From Mactra quadrangularis (Eukaryota; Mollusca; Bivalvia; Venerida; Mactridae): a stretch of 64,000 bases of DNA. Under the pieces are notes generated by a model. The model searched no databases. It was not told the origin of the DNA and worked only from the letters and a program-made list of their open reading frames with translations. Position numbers and translations under genes: made by a program. How positions within the stretch are numbered: position 1 is the stretch's first letter; every line of letters starts with the position of its first letter. The DNA is taken from assembly GCA_025267735.1 (NCBI GenBank), contig CM046298.1, forward strand, positions 32,215,264-32,279,263, given 5' to 3'. Positions 1 to 12,914 of the stretch are shown in pieces.

Positions 1-3000
1 TGTTAACAATCTGTTCATCACTATTTAGAAATACTATCTTAAAAACAAGGGATTAGCAAAACTTCGGTCGTCACGCGTAAATTGTGATAATATTCGACTA
101 TATGTCTCTGCATTCAATACCGTATACATAATTACTTAGATCAGACAGCCATGAAATTAAACTAGACTGAATATTTTACAAAATATTAACGTTGTGTATT
201 GATGTCTGTTAACTAGTATACAGGTCGTATTCTAGGTCATGCTTGTTTTTGTACTATAAACATTGGACTTACCCACTGAATAGGTGAATAAGCTGATTCA
301 TGAACAACAGTTCACGGTTTTAAACATACAATTTTGATATTTAACATTTATTTTAAATACTGTATAGGCCCTTGTGAATTTTATAATATGGTACGTTCAT
401 AAAAAAGTGTTAAATAACTCAACTATAAAACTGTAAAAATAATACACCCTTAAATATTGGTGTGTAATGAATTTGGCTTTGTTTATATACGCAATGTTTA
501 CGTGGGCGACCTGTATATACATTCTATGTCTACCTAAACACTAGTTTCATGGTACGTTTTTTTTCTCGTTTATAAATATGAGGGCTTATTTCTGGATTCA
601 TTTTAGTATTTGTTGATGTATGATCATTTTAATTAATCAAATCAGTGCATACTTTGATTCTCCTGTCCCTGAAGTATGTATACAATACCCCTATGGCATA
701 AGAGAAACAAAATCAAATTATAAGAGCAATATATAATTGTTATGGCTTAGTTCTTGGTTGTTAAAACCAATGAAATGAAGCTTTTAAATTCAGCGTAACT
801 TTCATTTTAAAACACGCACAACCTTATAAATACAATATATAAGTATCTCTATATACCGGAGACATTGGTTATTCAATTGTTACTAACCCTGTGGATATAA
901 ATATTCTTTCCAGGGTATTTTCAATCTAATTGTAATGTGTTTTAATCCTCTCTAGAAAACATTAGCAAATAACACAGGTTTGGAATGTCACCTATTCAAA
1001 GCAAATACCCTAGTAAGTGTCCCTCGTGGTATTCATGAACTAAGGAACAGGGTAGAACATTAAGTTAGTTGAATGAATTAGATTTTAGTTATTTCTAAAA
1101 TAAGATTAAAGAAAGTTGTCTTTGAATTGTGTCTTAATGTTTAAGTGTAAATATCAATGTTAATGACATAGTATGATACCAGTAACTTTCGTTTATTAGG
1201 TATAGGTTGAATTGACAGCTCAGTTACTCAGTTAAATAAATTTTCTACTTCCGCACAGAATGTATTAATTCTTTTGAACTATTGAGGCGGTTATGATAAA
1301 ATTACCCTTTTCATATAGCGTACATTTCATTTGTAACAAGTTTTATTTTAAAGGAACGTGTTTATTTAATTAATACGTTTCAACATTAGAATTATTTAAG
1401 AAGAGACTTGCATTAAAATTTCATAAATCAATGTCACTAATTTCAAAAATTCAATTTACGGAAGGGGTTTCTCAAATTAAGACTTGAGTGTGAATATAAA
1501 ATGCAAATGCCTGTGTATGTTAACAGTAACACATTTTGTATTAGGTATCACATTTAAAGCCACAGCTCAATTAGATAAAATGCTTCTTCTTACTGTATTT
1601 CCTCTCATTGAATAATATAACTGGTTATATTAAAAACAACAATGCTTTTATAGAACTCTCTTCAACAGTAGTAAATATTTGTAACATGATTACAGTCACA
1701 AACTAGCATTAACAAGTGAAGTATAACGCACTACCGATCAATGATAATGCTTTGATAATTACTGTTATCAATTTAGACAAGGTAATATTTTCCAAAGTCA
1801 TAAACATGCCTTAAATGTCACACCAGATGAAATGTTATTGAAAAAAGACTGAACAAAGGACATTTATTCATATCTAATCGTGTTTGACAGTTGTCAATAT
1901 TTGTTTAAAATATAACTTTTTTTTGAGAAACTTGTCTCTCGTCAACTAGTTTATCATCTTTATAATAAATCCATTAATACAAGCTTGAGTGCTTCTGCCA
2001 TTCTCTTATGATAGGTAACTATAAAATGTATTTTTAAAATAAAACAGCTTGTTTAAAGAAGGATTACCGCATATATATATGGATACTTCAATGATGAGCG
2101 TTATCCAATATTGAATATAGAGTATCAAAAACTAGTCAGACTTTTAAAATATGTATTTCTGGTATCAAAAATCATATTTCTATGTCAGTCATATCTCACA
2201 AAACGTCAAAACTGTCAAAAGTGACGATAAGGTATAGACAATAATAAAGGATTAGCTCATGAACATAATGAAGTACGTAATTTCTTCGTAGTTATTTAGA
2301 CTTATTTAGTAAGGTTGGATTTTTCAATAATTTTATTATTGCAATAAGTTTATTATTCTTATTTGTTTACTAAAATTTCATACTGCAATATCAGGGTATC
2401 AAATATTACATCACATAAATCAGTTAAATACATGTAATTGTGTTTACTTTCTTGAAAAAAAACTTAATTGTGTAATGCGTGTTACACAAAATCATCATGT
2501 TCATAGTTTACGTTGTATGCAGTGTCTATATTCGTATATTGTATATAATATATATTTGTACAAAACTTTGATTATTTAGTACGCTGTTTCAATTGTTTTG
2601 ATTTGTACCGAAAGTTAATTTCTTAAATGTTTGAAATATCAATTTCATTGACAAATATATGAATTATCAACTTTAGCTGTACTCATAACCTAAAATAATA
2701 GTAAAATAATGTATTTGATCGTCATTTGGTAATATACGAGAACAATAATTCCTAAGCATATGAGGTAAATCTTTGAATCTAGGTTCAGTTGCATCTTAAA
2801 CTAATTATTGATACAAAATTGTAATAATTCTCAGAAGTGTGGTAATCAATGCTACGTCTATTTTTGTTTCACAGGGCAAAAATATACCACCAATTTAGAT
2901 ATATCCGACTGCTTAATCGTATATTAATGAATACAATCTGACATTAAAGTATGTTTTTACAACATGATATTTACCTTAATGATCTTTCATCTACCATAAG

Positions 3001-3069
3001 ACATCATCCATCGAATAAACTAACTCTTACACATTATATATATTACACATATAAATACGAATTCTATTT
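1..3069. other. AT-rich non-genic flank left of the repeat array
   Basis: No open frame of useful length, no tRNA-like promoter boxes and no terminal inverted repeats were seen. The region is AT-rich with short AT runs (for example around 2,060 and 2,540). The only exon-like signal is a 57-bp segment at 956-1,012, between a pyrimidine-rich AG and a GTAAGT, described among the findings. I could not align this flank by eye to any of the later repeat units, so the array appears to begin just after it. Confidence 0.5.
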
Positions 3070-4704
3070 TTGTTTATCTGGCTGGTCATTGATTTTGTTT
3101 TAAATTTAATCACGCGGTCCATAACTATGTTTCTACGCAAAGTTTGGTTTTGCTTAAAATCGGATTATGTCAGTACGACCTTATCATTTGTCTTGTCCTG
3201 AAACTAGTTCTAAACATAATTTTCTTCTGTTCAATGTTTGACGATAATTATTCGTGTTTTATCCAAATGAATTATTTGTAAGAGATCAAAACAATAAGAG
3301 AAGAAGACTAAGGTGACGACAAATCATCTTTGAAGATTACATAACAATTACTCGTGGGACAGGAACTGCAAATATTAGAAATATCAGTATAGATATCTAT
3401 TTTCACAAGATGATAAATGTGTCTCTGTTAACGACTTCATATATACTATTGTTCTCACTTCGGCAGGAAATCTGTATCAATCATTTTAGTTTGACACAAG
3501 AGTATAATATAATATATAGTGATCAATATAAATGATTATATTGAGATATTAATAATTATTGTACAAACACGAATATATAAATCATGTCTAATCCCAAAAC
3601 TAGATAATCAAACATATATGATGGTTCATAACTAAAAATTGTGAACGTTTGATCTTCATGGTTTCTTACATAAGGTATCAAATAGTTCATTGCGTCTGAT
3701 GCGTGCATATTTAGACAACGTATCATTATAATGTTGTATATTCTGTCTGTAAACTTTTTATTAAAATCGTAACTTCACAGTTAATAGAACAGCAAGTTCA
3801 AGCATAGATTCTAGGATCATGCTGCGGTGGAAGTAACATTGTTTTCTACGTATTGACAACAGTTTGTGCAACTCAACGACCAGATTACGAGTTCTAATTA
3901 CTATGATATCTAAGTTATTAAAAAACCTAAAAGTAAAATATTAAAAAACTATTAGTTCAGTCGTCGGCGAATTAGAAAACTACTTTGACCCCTCAATTAG
4001 ATTTTCTGATGTAGAAATTAAATTCATATCAAACTACATACATCAATAACTGTTAAACGCATCTTAATCAGACTTGGTAAATACTCAACAGACATAGCTC
4101 TTCTTCATAATGAGCACTAAGCATAATATGTACTGATTGTAGCATTTTAGTAATTAGTCATGAGAGATGTATGACCAGGGTTCAATGTAGATGCCATTGG
4201 AAACATGATTTATGTCTCATGATGTTAGGTCGAATACGGCTCATGTCTGGCAGCATGTATTACTACATATATTAACGTGAATGACATATACAATATTAGC
4301 AATTCGTATGTTTTGGTGTATATACTTTTTATAAGAAATTGAAAAGTAACATAATTTTTAATGTTTATAAATTGTTTGTCATTATATGATACCAGACGTT
4401 AGACGATTATCAAATATTCAACCCTAGGTTATAGATAAAATGCAAGTAGTAATACAAAAGTGAATATGGTACTGTTATGCTTTTTAAGCGTCTAATTGGG
4501 CAGCATAATTATTTTTAAATGTCACTTCCAAGTGTAAAAATAAATCAATACATATGTATTGTGCAATATCTTTTCCAAACGATTGTTTATAATGATTGAA
4601 TGATGATGTATAGCAAATTGTTATGGTTCATTAATCTCACAAGTTTTCTGAAATAAATGAAGTTAGTATTGGTTGATTCTCAGTGTCTATAATTAAAAGA
4701 ATTC

Positions 4705-4942
4705 GTTTGTTTGTTTGTTTTTGTTGGGTTTAACGCCGTAGCAACACATTGTATATGTCATATAACGGCGGTCAGTCAACCTACTCACTCCTCCTGTCAG
4801 TGACTGACAACTGCCCTACGTAATTAAAAATCAAAAGGAAGAATGGCCGAAGTACCACGAAAGTATTCACCGCCAAGGGATCAAATCCACGACCCTTCGA
4901 TCAGTAGACTTGCGTGCTACCAACTGAGCTAGCCGGGCGGCT
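4705..4942 (-). mobile_element. tRNA-derived SINE, present in unit 1 only
   Basis: Read on the minus strand it begins with a tRNA-like head. The A box 'tagctcagttggtag' lies at 4,918-4,932 and a slightly degenerate B box 'ggatttgatccc' at 4,877-4,888. The body follows and it ends in 'cggcgttaaaccca' plus a caaa-type tail (4,705-4,731), a tail style common in molluscan SINEs. The equivalent place in unit 2 (about 12,420-12,450) has no insert, so this copy probably arrived after units 1 and 2 separated. The B box mismatch suggests it is no longer transcribed. Confidence 0.8.
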
Positions 4943-5424
4943 TGTAGGTTAATATATATTTGATCACGTTTGTAATGACGTCCATAACTTGTGTGTTGTA
5001 GGGCTTAAATATATACATTCATAATCACGCATGGTGACAATAAATTCTTATGAAGGCAGTCATCATTTTGAATTTTGCGCGGTTATTGTTGTACAAGAGA
5101 ACAAAATCTTGTAAAACAATAGCTGAATGGATTTGCTGGATAATAATACTTGAACAGACAAAAGTAACATACAAAACATGAATCATTACTTCCGTGTATA
5201 AGTTCTGAAATAAACATTTTATAATATACATACATAAGAAAGGTCACTGGTACTCTCGACAAACCAAAGAAAATGGTAAAAGTAGTAACATATCTTAACA
5301 TTTAAAAATAACCATGTACATAACAAAATATGTGTTTATTTTTCTATCTGAAGGTCAATATTAGTGAAATGAAATATCAATCTACTACTTAATCATCTTT
5401 AAAAGATGGAAAACCGACATTGTC

Positions 5425-5444
5425 TAGCCGTGAGCTTGCGGCTA
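5425..5444. repeat. Short near-palindrome in unit 1
   Basis: A 20-bp near-palindrome with the arms 'agccg' and 'cggct' around a 'tgagctt' centre. It is GC-rich against its surroundings. The same palindrome is kept in unit 2 at 12,835-12,854 with one change in the centre. No function is apparent. Confidence 0.5.
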
Positions 5445-6480
5445 AATAAGCATCATTACATTTGTTGTGAACAATATGATGTGCTACATAGGTGTGCCGT
5501 TTGTTTTCACTCATTTTTACTGACATTGACTTCCGACATTTATTTGATCAAAACATGTTAGGCATTTTTATTATAGAAATACACAATGATATTCAAGGAC
5601 AAATCAAACAAGCTATTATGAAGTATCATTACGGAAAGATAAATGAATGTATTTAAATCTTGAGATATGACTGTGATTTGAGGAAATTAAACTAAATTCA
5701 TATTTCATTCTTATCTTCATTGTTTGAGGATAGTCTAACAGAAAATCATCTCCTTTTTTCGTATATAACAAGTCTTTTGAGCCTTCTGTTTTGAGTCTAA
5801 AAAAGTAATTTATTGACAAAATTTCTAAACAATGACATTTTTGTTTCCAAAATCAAATGATTTGAAAAAACAATTTTGCTTTTAATTCGTTGACTTTGCT
5901 CGATATATGATGCAAAAACTGTTGACACTGTTATCATATCATATACGAAAGGACTATGTATCACCTACATTGTAGGCAATCGTAATACTTATAATGCGCC
6001 CTAAGACAGTCAAAGTTAAATAGAATATATACATGTATATATATATATTGAACTGTATACGATAAATCAATCCTGATACCAGTTTATTACCCCAAGACAA
6101 TAAAGGTACATAATATAACATGCACAGGCTAAACTGTCTGAACTGTTTTAAAATAAGATATGTTACATTCAATTTATAGATCAATACAGAATTTCAAAAG
6201 TGTCTATTTCAGGATTTACTGTCTGTACAATTATACTTTCCTTAATATAACAGAAAACAAAACTGGTTAACATTTAAACGATCAACTTACAGACAGTTTG
6301 CTTCGAAGTTTAATGTTTTAATTTCCGGCGTACATATATTGTAATGTATCATTTACGTTTTATATACGTTGTTTTTTAATATGTTTCAGGTTCATTTAGG
6401 ATATATAATGAAGGAACAAATGAAGCAGCAAAAAATGTTTGGAAAACAATACTAAGAACATGATATGTTTCATACATTTA

Positions 6481-8055
6481 TTATTTAGATATTTTCAGTG
6501 AATTCCACAAAGTTCTTTTAAGCTGTAGAAGCGATGTGATATTTGATTCTTCATTAACAATATTGTAAATAGCTGCAGGATATTTTGTAAAGGAAACGTG
6601 TGGACCGTTACAACAAAATGAACAAGCATTATAAACCTTGATAAAATGAAGCTCATCTTCAATACAAGAATCACACTACAAACAAAAACGGAATTCTCTA
6701 TCAATATTATATTGCCTTGCATGCTCTATCATTAAATTGTGAGACGAACTTCTAAAACTTGCTAAAGCTTTCCTAAATTTGTTAATATCAATCACCTCAC
6801 ATATTTTTTCCATTTCATATTTGTTTTTAAATGAAGAATAATAATATAATTTAGAATGTGTTAAACATGCTGCGTTCCAGCCTTGAATATAATGATCTTT
6901 CAATCTTTGGGTGTATTGTTACAAAAATAATTTAGGATTGGAAATATTTTGGCTTTCCCATACATATCCAAAAATAAATTTAGTCTAACTTCAGATACCC
7001 AATTCTTATAATCAACACTATCATAGTAATACAACATTTCATAACATAGTCTAACATATCTCTGCTTAAAACATACATAAAAACGGATCCAATACTTAAT
7101 ACATCGTTTAAAAGCAAAAATATACATAGGAAATCTACCTAGGTCACCTTACACTGCATCATTACATGACTTTATACTAACATTCAAAAATCTCTTACAT
7201 GCATATAAATGTACAATCTCAATATATTTTGGTTTAAAAAGACCCCACAACTCACTTTCGTATAACATAATTGGAACAATTTTGGCTTCAAAGATCTTAA
7301 AAAACATATGCTACTTAATTATCCACCCCTTTTAAATACCAGTACCAATGTCTTTGCAATATTGAAACAAAGTTTACTTGTAAAACAAAATTCATGAAGG
7401 GTATGAAGTTGTTTTTGTAACCCAGATACTTTTGTTTAATTTCAGCAACTACTAGTTGCTCATTTATTTTTATATAAATGAAATCATAATATTTCACATA
7501 AATAAATGCAAATAATTATACACAATGATACATACACATACATACACGCATACCCATATATATGTGCAAAAATATTATATACAAACATACGCACCCCCAC
7601 ACACACTCACACTTACTCCCTTACATATACCTAGGACTTTCTCAACAGCCATTAAGTGCAACCATGAGTGGGAGACATCGAGTCAGTCAGTCATTTATAA
7701 GCGTCTTTATTAAGCTCGTGCTGGGAAAGTCACAACTCAATGTCTCAATGTCTCAAATTAGTAAGTCTGGTACTTTATTAAATGGCTTACAAGTTGTATG
7801 ATAATTAGGGAGTTTAGTCAGTTATCTGTCCCTGATAAAATCCGAAGCAATCTAACTGGCATGTAGGTCCTTACAGTTGGAATCCCCGGAATTTGTCATC
7901 AAATTCCCATTGTAACTCAGATAAAGTATCAGCAATGAAAGCAATGTCATCAGTAAACATCAATAAAAAAATTTCAACAATATCAGGAAATAATTGAATA
8001 CCACGTGTACCCTTCTCCAAAAGCAGTGTATACAATTCATTTATAAACATAACAA
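6481..8055 (-). pseudogene. Non-LTR retrotransposon reverse transcriptase, decayed 3' half
   Basis: Read on the minus strand, this holds the later part of a LINE ORF2 in several frames. Near the 5' end is the catalytic motif FTDD (7,946-7,957), the family's usual FADD with Ala changed to Thr, preceded by 'FINELYTLL' and 'RGIQLFPD' and followed by 'AFIADTLSELQ'. Further on come a 'KYLGY' motif, then 'LYESELWGLF', 'CKRFL' and 'GDLGRFP' (about 7,150-7,290) with a stop just before GDLGR. A C-terminal part follows with 'FRSSSHNLMIEHARQYN' (about 6,700-6,770), and the frame closes at 6,481. About 350 bp between 7,510 and 7,860 are not coding and include a CA-rich microsatellite. The upstream endonuclease and first RT motifs are missing, and a SINE starts within 10 bp of the 5' edge. 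It is clearly dead. Clade not assigned. Confidence 0.9.
7525..7625. repeat. CA-rich microsatellite inside the LINE relic
   Basis: Imperfect repeats of the type 'catacatacacg' and 'cacacacactcacac'. It interrupts the reverse transcriptase pseudogene and accounts for the false open frames there on the plus strand. Confidence 0.75.
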
Positions 8056-8062
8056 GTAATAA

Positions 8063-8320
8063 GGAGCAGTAATCCAGTGGTAGAACGCGCGCTTAGGGAT
8101 CGAGTGGTCTTGTCTTCGAATCCCACTAGGGGCAATGCTAATTTCCTTAAGCAAGGCATTAACCTGCGATTACTTCACTCCAACCAGGTGTATTTGGGTA
8201 CCTGCGAGGATGGTATAATTCCGTTGTGCCAATTTATCAGGGGAGATTGATAGATAGATACCAGTTGCCCGATGACAAGGGGTAATAGCTGTAAAGTCGG
8301 TGACCATGTAAGCATGAAAG
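8063..8320 (+). mobile_element. tRNA-derived SINE (family 1), unit 1 copy
   Basis: The head resembles a tRNA, with A box 'gtaatccagtggtagaac' and an intact B box 'ttcgaatccc' at 8,114-8,123. The body contains 'aaccaggtgtatttgggtacctg' like stretches and ends near 'gtaaagtcggtgaccatg'. It is in the same place and orientation as the copy at 14,276-14,545, so it predates the split of units 1 and 2. It lacks about 30 bp (around 8,235) that the unit 2 copy retains. A further, independent copy is at 33,098-33,340. Confidence 0.85.
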
Positions 8321-9415
8321 TTAGAATATAAAATGCCCTCACATATTAAATACTTTAGTATGAAGATTCGTATAATATCTATGATACGCCTTTACTGTAA
8401 ATACTTGTGCGAACTAACTAAAAAAATAACATTTAAGGGAAACTACATGCATTGTCTGGTTGCCATTTGTACTAGTGAGGACAGATATTCCAGACTAGGA
8501 AAACTATTGTTTAATGTTTTCCAAACTTAGAAGACCCTTAATTTTAGCATTTTAGATAGTTTCCAATTTTACAAGACACTTTTCAATTACAATCCGCTTA
8601 TCAATGTCTACCAGATTTTATCAACATTTTGTCGACATATTAAGTTACTTTATAATCGTATTGGCTTGTTTTAAAGTAGAGTTCACTTGTTTTAAATCCA
8701 TCTAACGAACTCTGGAATTTATCTGCTAAAATGTTAGTCCCTGAATCTAGACAGTATAAAATTCAATGGAAATCAATGGTTTTAAATCTATTCGTTAACA
8801 TCTAGTGATCCTAGAGAATCATGCATTGTCCTTAAAGTAGGCAAAAATGTTGATTACAACAAGTCGCGTTTCACTACTTAAACTTTCAAATTTCAGACAT
8901 ACTATTATAGATATGAATTAATTTAGGTGCAGTTATAAACAAATTGAACTTTTCTGATTTAAGGTCACGCACGATATCAAAGACCACAGATCATTATTTA
9001 AGTACGGAATATTGATCTAAATTAAAATTAAAATAAAGTTAATTTTATGGTTATAATAGTAATTCATATTTTGTGCTACATACATATTATCATGAGAACA
9101 AAATATGTATAAATGTATCGAAATAACAATTAAGATATTTATTTGTTTTAAAAAAGGTTTATTTTTGGCATAATATAATCAATGTTCCTTATTTGAAAAT
9201 AATATTATATGATCAAATCACTATCTGTATTTATTATTTGTATACTTTTAGATAAAAAAAGAAATAAAGTCAATTTATTTACTTTACAAAAAAGTATAAA
9301 TAAAATACAGTGATATATTTTTAAAACCGTTTATTCTTTGATTATGCTTAAATATGTTTAAAGAAGCTATTTTTCTTTTATTGTCATCGTCCTGTTCTTG
9401 CTGAAAGAAATTCAG

Positions 9416-9526
9416 ACTTTACATTTTACATTTACCATGGCAATGCTTTTAACCTATTTTATGTGTTTTGTGCATGCAACATTGCTGAGTCGAAAGGTGG
9501 ATACTATTGTTTCACTGAGATACTTG
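9416..9526 (+). other. Possible decayed symmetrical (phase 1-1) exon with a GYYC motif
   Basis: A pyrimidine-rich stretch (9,370-9,401) leads to an AG at 9,414-9,415. The following 111 bp stay open in one frame and end at a GTAATG donor-like site (9,527). Both junctions would be phase 1. The encoded end reads 'CACNIAESKGGYYCFTEI', which resembles the F-strand region of an immunoglobulin-like domain. Only three cysteines occur and the first half is hydrophobic without a recognisable fold. The unit 2 counterpart (about 15,640-15,753) keeps the donor but has a frame-breaking change and no matching acceptor. It may be a relic exon or chance. Confidence 0.2.
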
Positions 9527-10815
9527 GTAATGTGTTTGTTCTTACACGAACCTGTTACAGATAGGTATGAGGTAAGAGCACCATAAATTCTAGCTTTATA
9601 CCCGGTGGCTATTGTTATGACACTGTCCGTTGAAAGAAAGAAAAAACTTTAGACTGTCGTAAATCTTATTTGTTGGTGGTATCATTTTATAACAAAAGAA
9701 ATAAAATATATACATAAGGTTTTTTCTTGAATTTTAACTAGGTCATTTGGATATAAATGTTGGCATGTCACTAATAAGAAACTTAATGGATTTTAAATTC
9801 TATGTAATATCAAATTAACGAGTAAACCTTTCCTAAAATAAGACGTTATTTTCGGTATGGGAGTTAATACTTGCTGTGCTGCTTAATTCAGAAAAAATCT
9901 AAAATCTTATTATTTTACACAAAGGAAAACACAGCTTTAGCAAATTTTGAACCGATCTCTAGGCATGACATATATGCTAATTATTGTAACGAGTTAACTT
10001 ATTATTTCGATGTTCATGGATGTAATGAGGTTTATCTGATTTGCAACTGGTGATTCAGAAAGTTTTTTTTCTATAAAAAATTGATACCAACAAGTGATAA
10101 TGATAAGATTTATATAATGTATCCTTCTTGTTATAAACTATTTATCACTCCTTTCTATGTTTTGTATGAAAGTGATGTACTGTTTTTGTTTACTTATTCT
10201 TTACAATACAATGTATTACATCAAACCGCAGCAAATTACAACATAAAACCCAAGTGAACATATCACAAAAAAAAACACCAAGAACACAAACAACGCCATA
10301 TTTCAAAATAATATTAACGTATATGCAGAGCGTCTATATTCCAGCAAAGCAGAAATTTAATTATATTTGAAATGAAATATCCCTGAGCTAAATAATATCT
10401 TTTGGGCTGACAAACACATAGTCGTTGTAAAGCACAGCACACATTCCAAAGAAATTAATTTGCATTAATTATTAAATGGGAATTGAAAAGCAAGGCAAAA
10501 ATTGTCAGTGTCCCAACAAAATCACTGTAAGTTTTAATATTTTACGTATTCATAAACCTGAATGACAGGGTTTCTCACTTCGTTTGATATGGTGGACTTA
10601 ATTTTTGAACTATTCCTTCTGATAAATGACTTAATTATGTATAACTTAAAAGAGAAATGTCGTGATAATCTTGAAGACATTATTACTTTTTCAGTTTGGA
10701 CTTTCAGTAAATTATGAAAGATCTAAACTAGTAAAGCAATCTTTAACCAAATAAATGACATCCTTTATAAATATTGTGTATGCTAATTCAATTTGTTTTG
10801 ATCCTCCGCTTGATT

Positions 10816-11109
10816 GAAGTAATGAAACTAATAATAATATCAAATTAAATCATTATTCGAAACATCATCTTAAAGGCCTGAACAAGTTAGGATAGTTTTA
10901 TATAAAAAAGCACGCACGAAATCATAGGTTTTATCAAATAGTGATATAAAGTATTAAGCACACATGTCCATTTGAAATTGTTTGACATATGCGCTGTTTT
11001 TAACAATTTGACGCTAATTGCAATATGTGGATGTCTGTTTTGTGACGCTGATGCTATTCATCAGTCTAATGAACTAAGGCTTATATTTAGATTAAAGTTT
11101 ATTTTAACA
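10816..11109. other. Junction between repeat units 1 and 2
   Basis: About 290 bp of AT-rich DNA lies between the end of detectable homology of unit 1 and the start of unit 2. I see no gene, inverted repeat or target duplication here that would explain how the duplication arose. Confidence 0.4.
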
Positions 11110-12834
11110 ATAGCAGACTGGTCATCGATTTAGTTAATTTTTATTTAAACACGCGGTCCATTACTATGTTTCTGTACAAAGTATAGTTTTCATTGAATCG
11201 GATTATGTCAATACGATCTTATATCTTGCTTTGTCCTGAAACTAATTTCAAACCTAGAATTTACTGTTGCCTAATGTTTGACTTTATTTTTTTACGTTTA
11301 ATCCAAATGAATTATTTGTAACAGATAAAACAATAAAAAAGAAGACTAAGGAGACGACACATCATCTTTGAAAATTACATAACAATTACTTGTGGAACAT
11401 AAACTGCAAATACTAGTAATATTAGCATCGCTTTCTATTATCTCAAGATGATGAATGTGTCTATGTTAAAGATATCATATATATCATTGTTCTCACTTCG
11501 GTAGAAAATCTGTATCAATAATTATAGTTTGACACATGTGTATATGAAAAAGTGATAAATATGATAGATAACATTGCAATATTAGTTGGTTTTTGTACAA
11601 ATACGATTATACAAGTCATGTCATAAATGAAATAAGATAGTTAAACATATAAATTGTTATTATTATCATGTACGTTTGATCTTCATGATTTCTTACATAA
11701 GGTATCAAACTGTTCACTGCGTCAGGTTTGACAAAGTAACACTATAATGTGTTATGTTCTACCCTTAAACTTTGTATTCAAATTGTGACATCACAGTAAA
11801 TTACAGTCAATATTACAGGGTATTTAAGCATGATAAGTAAGGTCATGCTGCAGTCGAAGTTACATTTTTTTTACGTATTGAAAACAGTTTGTGCAAATCT
11901 GCGACCAAATTACGACTTCTAATCAATGTCAACCACTAAAAACCTTCAATGGTCTGCAAATTAGTAAAATCTACTGTGATTGCAAATTTAGATCTTCTGT
12001 AGTAGTAATTAAATCCATATTAAACAATGTACATCAATTAACTGTAATATGCATCTTAATCAGTCTTACTGGTAAAGACTTAATAGACATTTCTCTTGTT
12101 CAAAATGAGGTCTTGACTTAATATGTAGTGAGTGCTGCATTTCAGTAATTAGGCATGAAGATTTATAGGTTCAATGAAGGCGTCACTTGACATTAGAAGA
12201 TTACCAAATATTTAACCCTTGCAAGTAGTAATACAGTAATGAATGTGGTGCTACTTTAATTTGTAAGCGTCAAGTCGAGCTGCATAATTAACTTTCAAAT
12301 GCACTTCCAAATGTAAAAATGTATTAATGTATTGCAATACATGAACCTTTTTAGGAATAATGGTATAATGATGAAGTATAGCATTGTGTTATGGTTTATT
12401 AAACTCACATGCGTTATTGATTCTTATTGTCTAGATCTATATTTGAAAACGAAACTGTATAACATAACATAATGATACGTCAGGTTGCATTACTGGCGGT
12501 AAGTGTTGTACAAAAGAACAAAAGCTAAAAGAACAATACCTGAATGAATTTACTTGATGATAATACAAAGAAAGTGTCATAAAAACATGCGTCGTTACTT
12601 CTGTACATAAGTCCTGAACTAAATATTGTTTAATATACATATATAAAGATGGTCACTGGTACTCTCGACAAACAAAACAAAATGGTAAAATTAGTAAGAC
12701 ATCTGAACAGTATATAAATACCCATGTACAAAACAAAATTATTTGTTTCTTTTTCTTTCTGAAGGTCAACATTAGTAATACAAAATATGAATCTTTTACT
12801 AGATTATCATTAAAAGAAAGAAAATGGCATTGTC

Positions 12835-12854
12835 TAGCCGTAAGCTTGCGGCTA
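12835..12854. repeat. Short near-palindrome in unit 2
   Basis: Counterpart of the 20-bp near-palindrome at 5,425-5,444, with the same 'agccg' and 'cggct' arms and one base changed in the centre. Confidence 0.5.
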
Positions 12855-12856
12855 AA

Positions 12857-12914
12857 CTAGAATCATTTCGTTTGTTGTAAACAAAATTAGCATCATTACG
12901 TTTGTCGTAAACAA
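12857..12914 (+). repeat. Small direct duplication within unit 2
   Basis: Two adjacent copies of about 28 bp of the form 'agaatcatttcgtttgttgt' followed by 'aaacaa' (12,857-12,884 and 12,887-12,914). Unit 1 has only one copy (about 5,447-5,475). This is a local slippage event after the units separated. Confidence 0.7.

Larger units (their letters stand above)
3070..10815 (+). repeat. Large tandem repeat, unit 1
   Basis: This block is repeated, in the same order and orientation, at 11,110-17,250. Matching anchors include 'cacgcggtccat' (3,112 and 11,151), the head around 3,310 and 11,350, a 20-bp near-palindrome (5,425 and 12,835), the LINE 3' end (6,481 and 13,910), a tRNA-derived SINE (8,063 and 14,276) and the stretch just before the end (about 10,760 and 17,147). 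Divergence is substantial and spread evenly, with many small indels, so the duplication is old and there is no sign of selection on most of it. Unit 1 is longer because it keeps LINE sequence that unit 2 has lost and because it carries an extra SINE at 4,705-4,942. Confidence 0.85.

Noticed and set aside
1900..2050. Match of 'tctcgtcaacta' at about 1,937 to unit 3 (28,610) as evidence that the array extends left
   Set aside because: Only about a dozen bases match and neighbouring sequence does not align, so it is probably coincidence.
8063..8140. tRNA gene at the SINE heads (also 14,276 and 33,098)
   Set aside because: The heads are followed by a shared non-tRNA body, are present in three copies, and do not form a full cloverleaf acceptor stem.
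9590..9640. Second GGY-C motif ('PGGYCYD') downstream of the 9,416 exon candidate
   Set aside because: Only about a dozen codons are open before a stop, there is no convincing acceptor, and the unit 2 counterpart is not conserved in frame.
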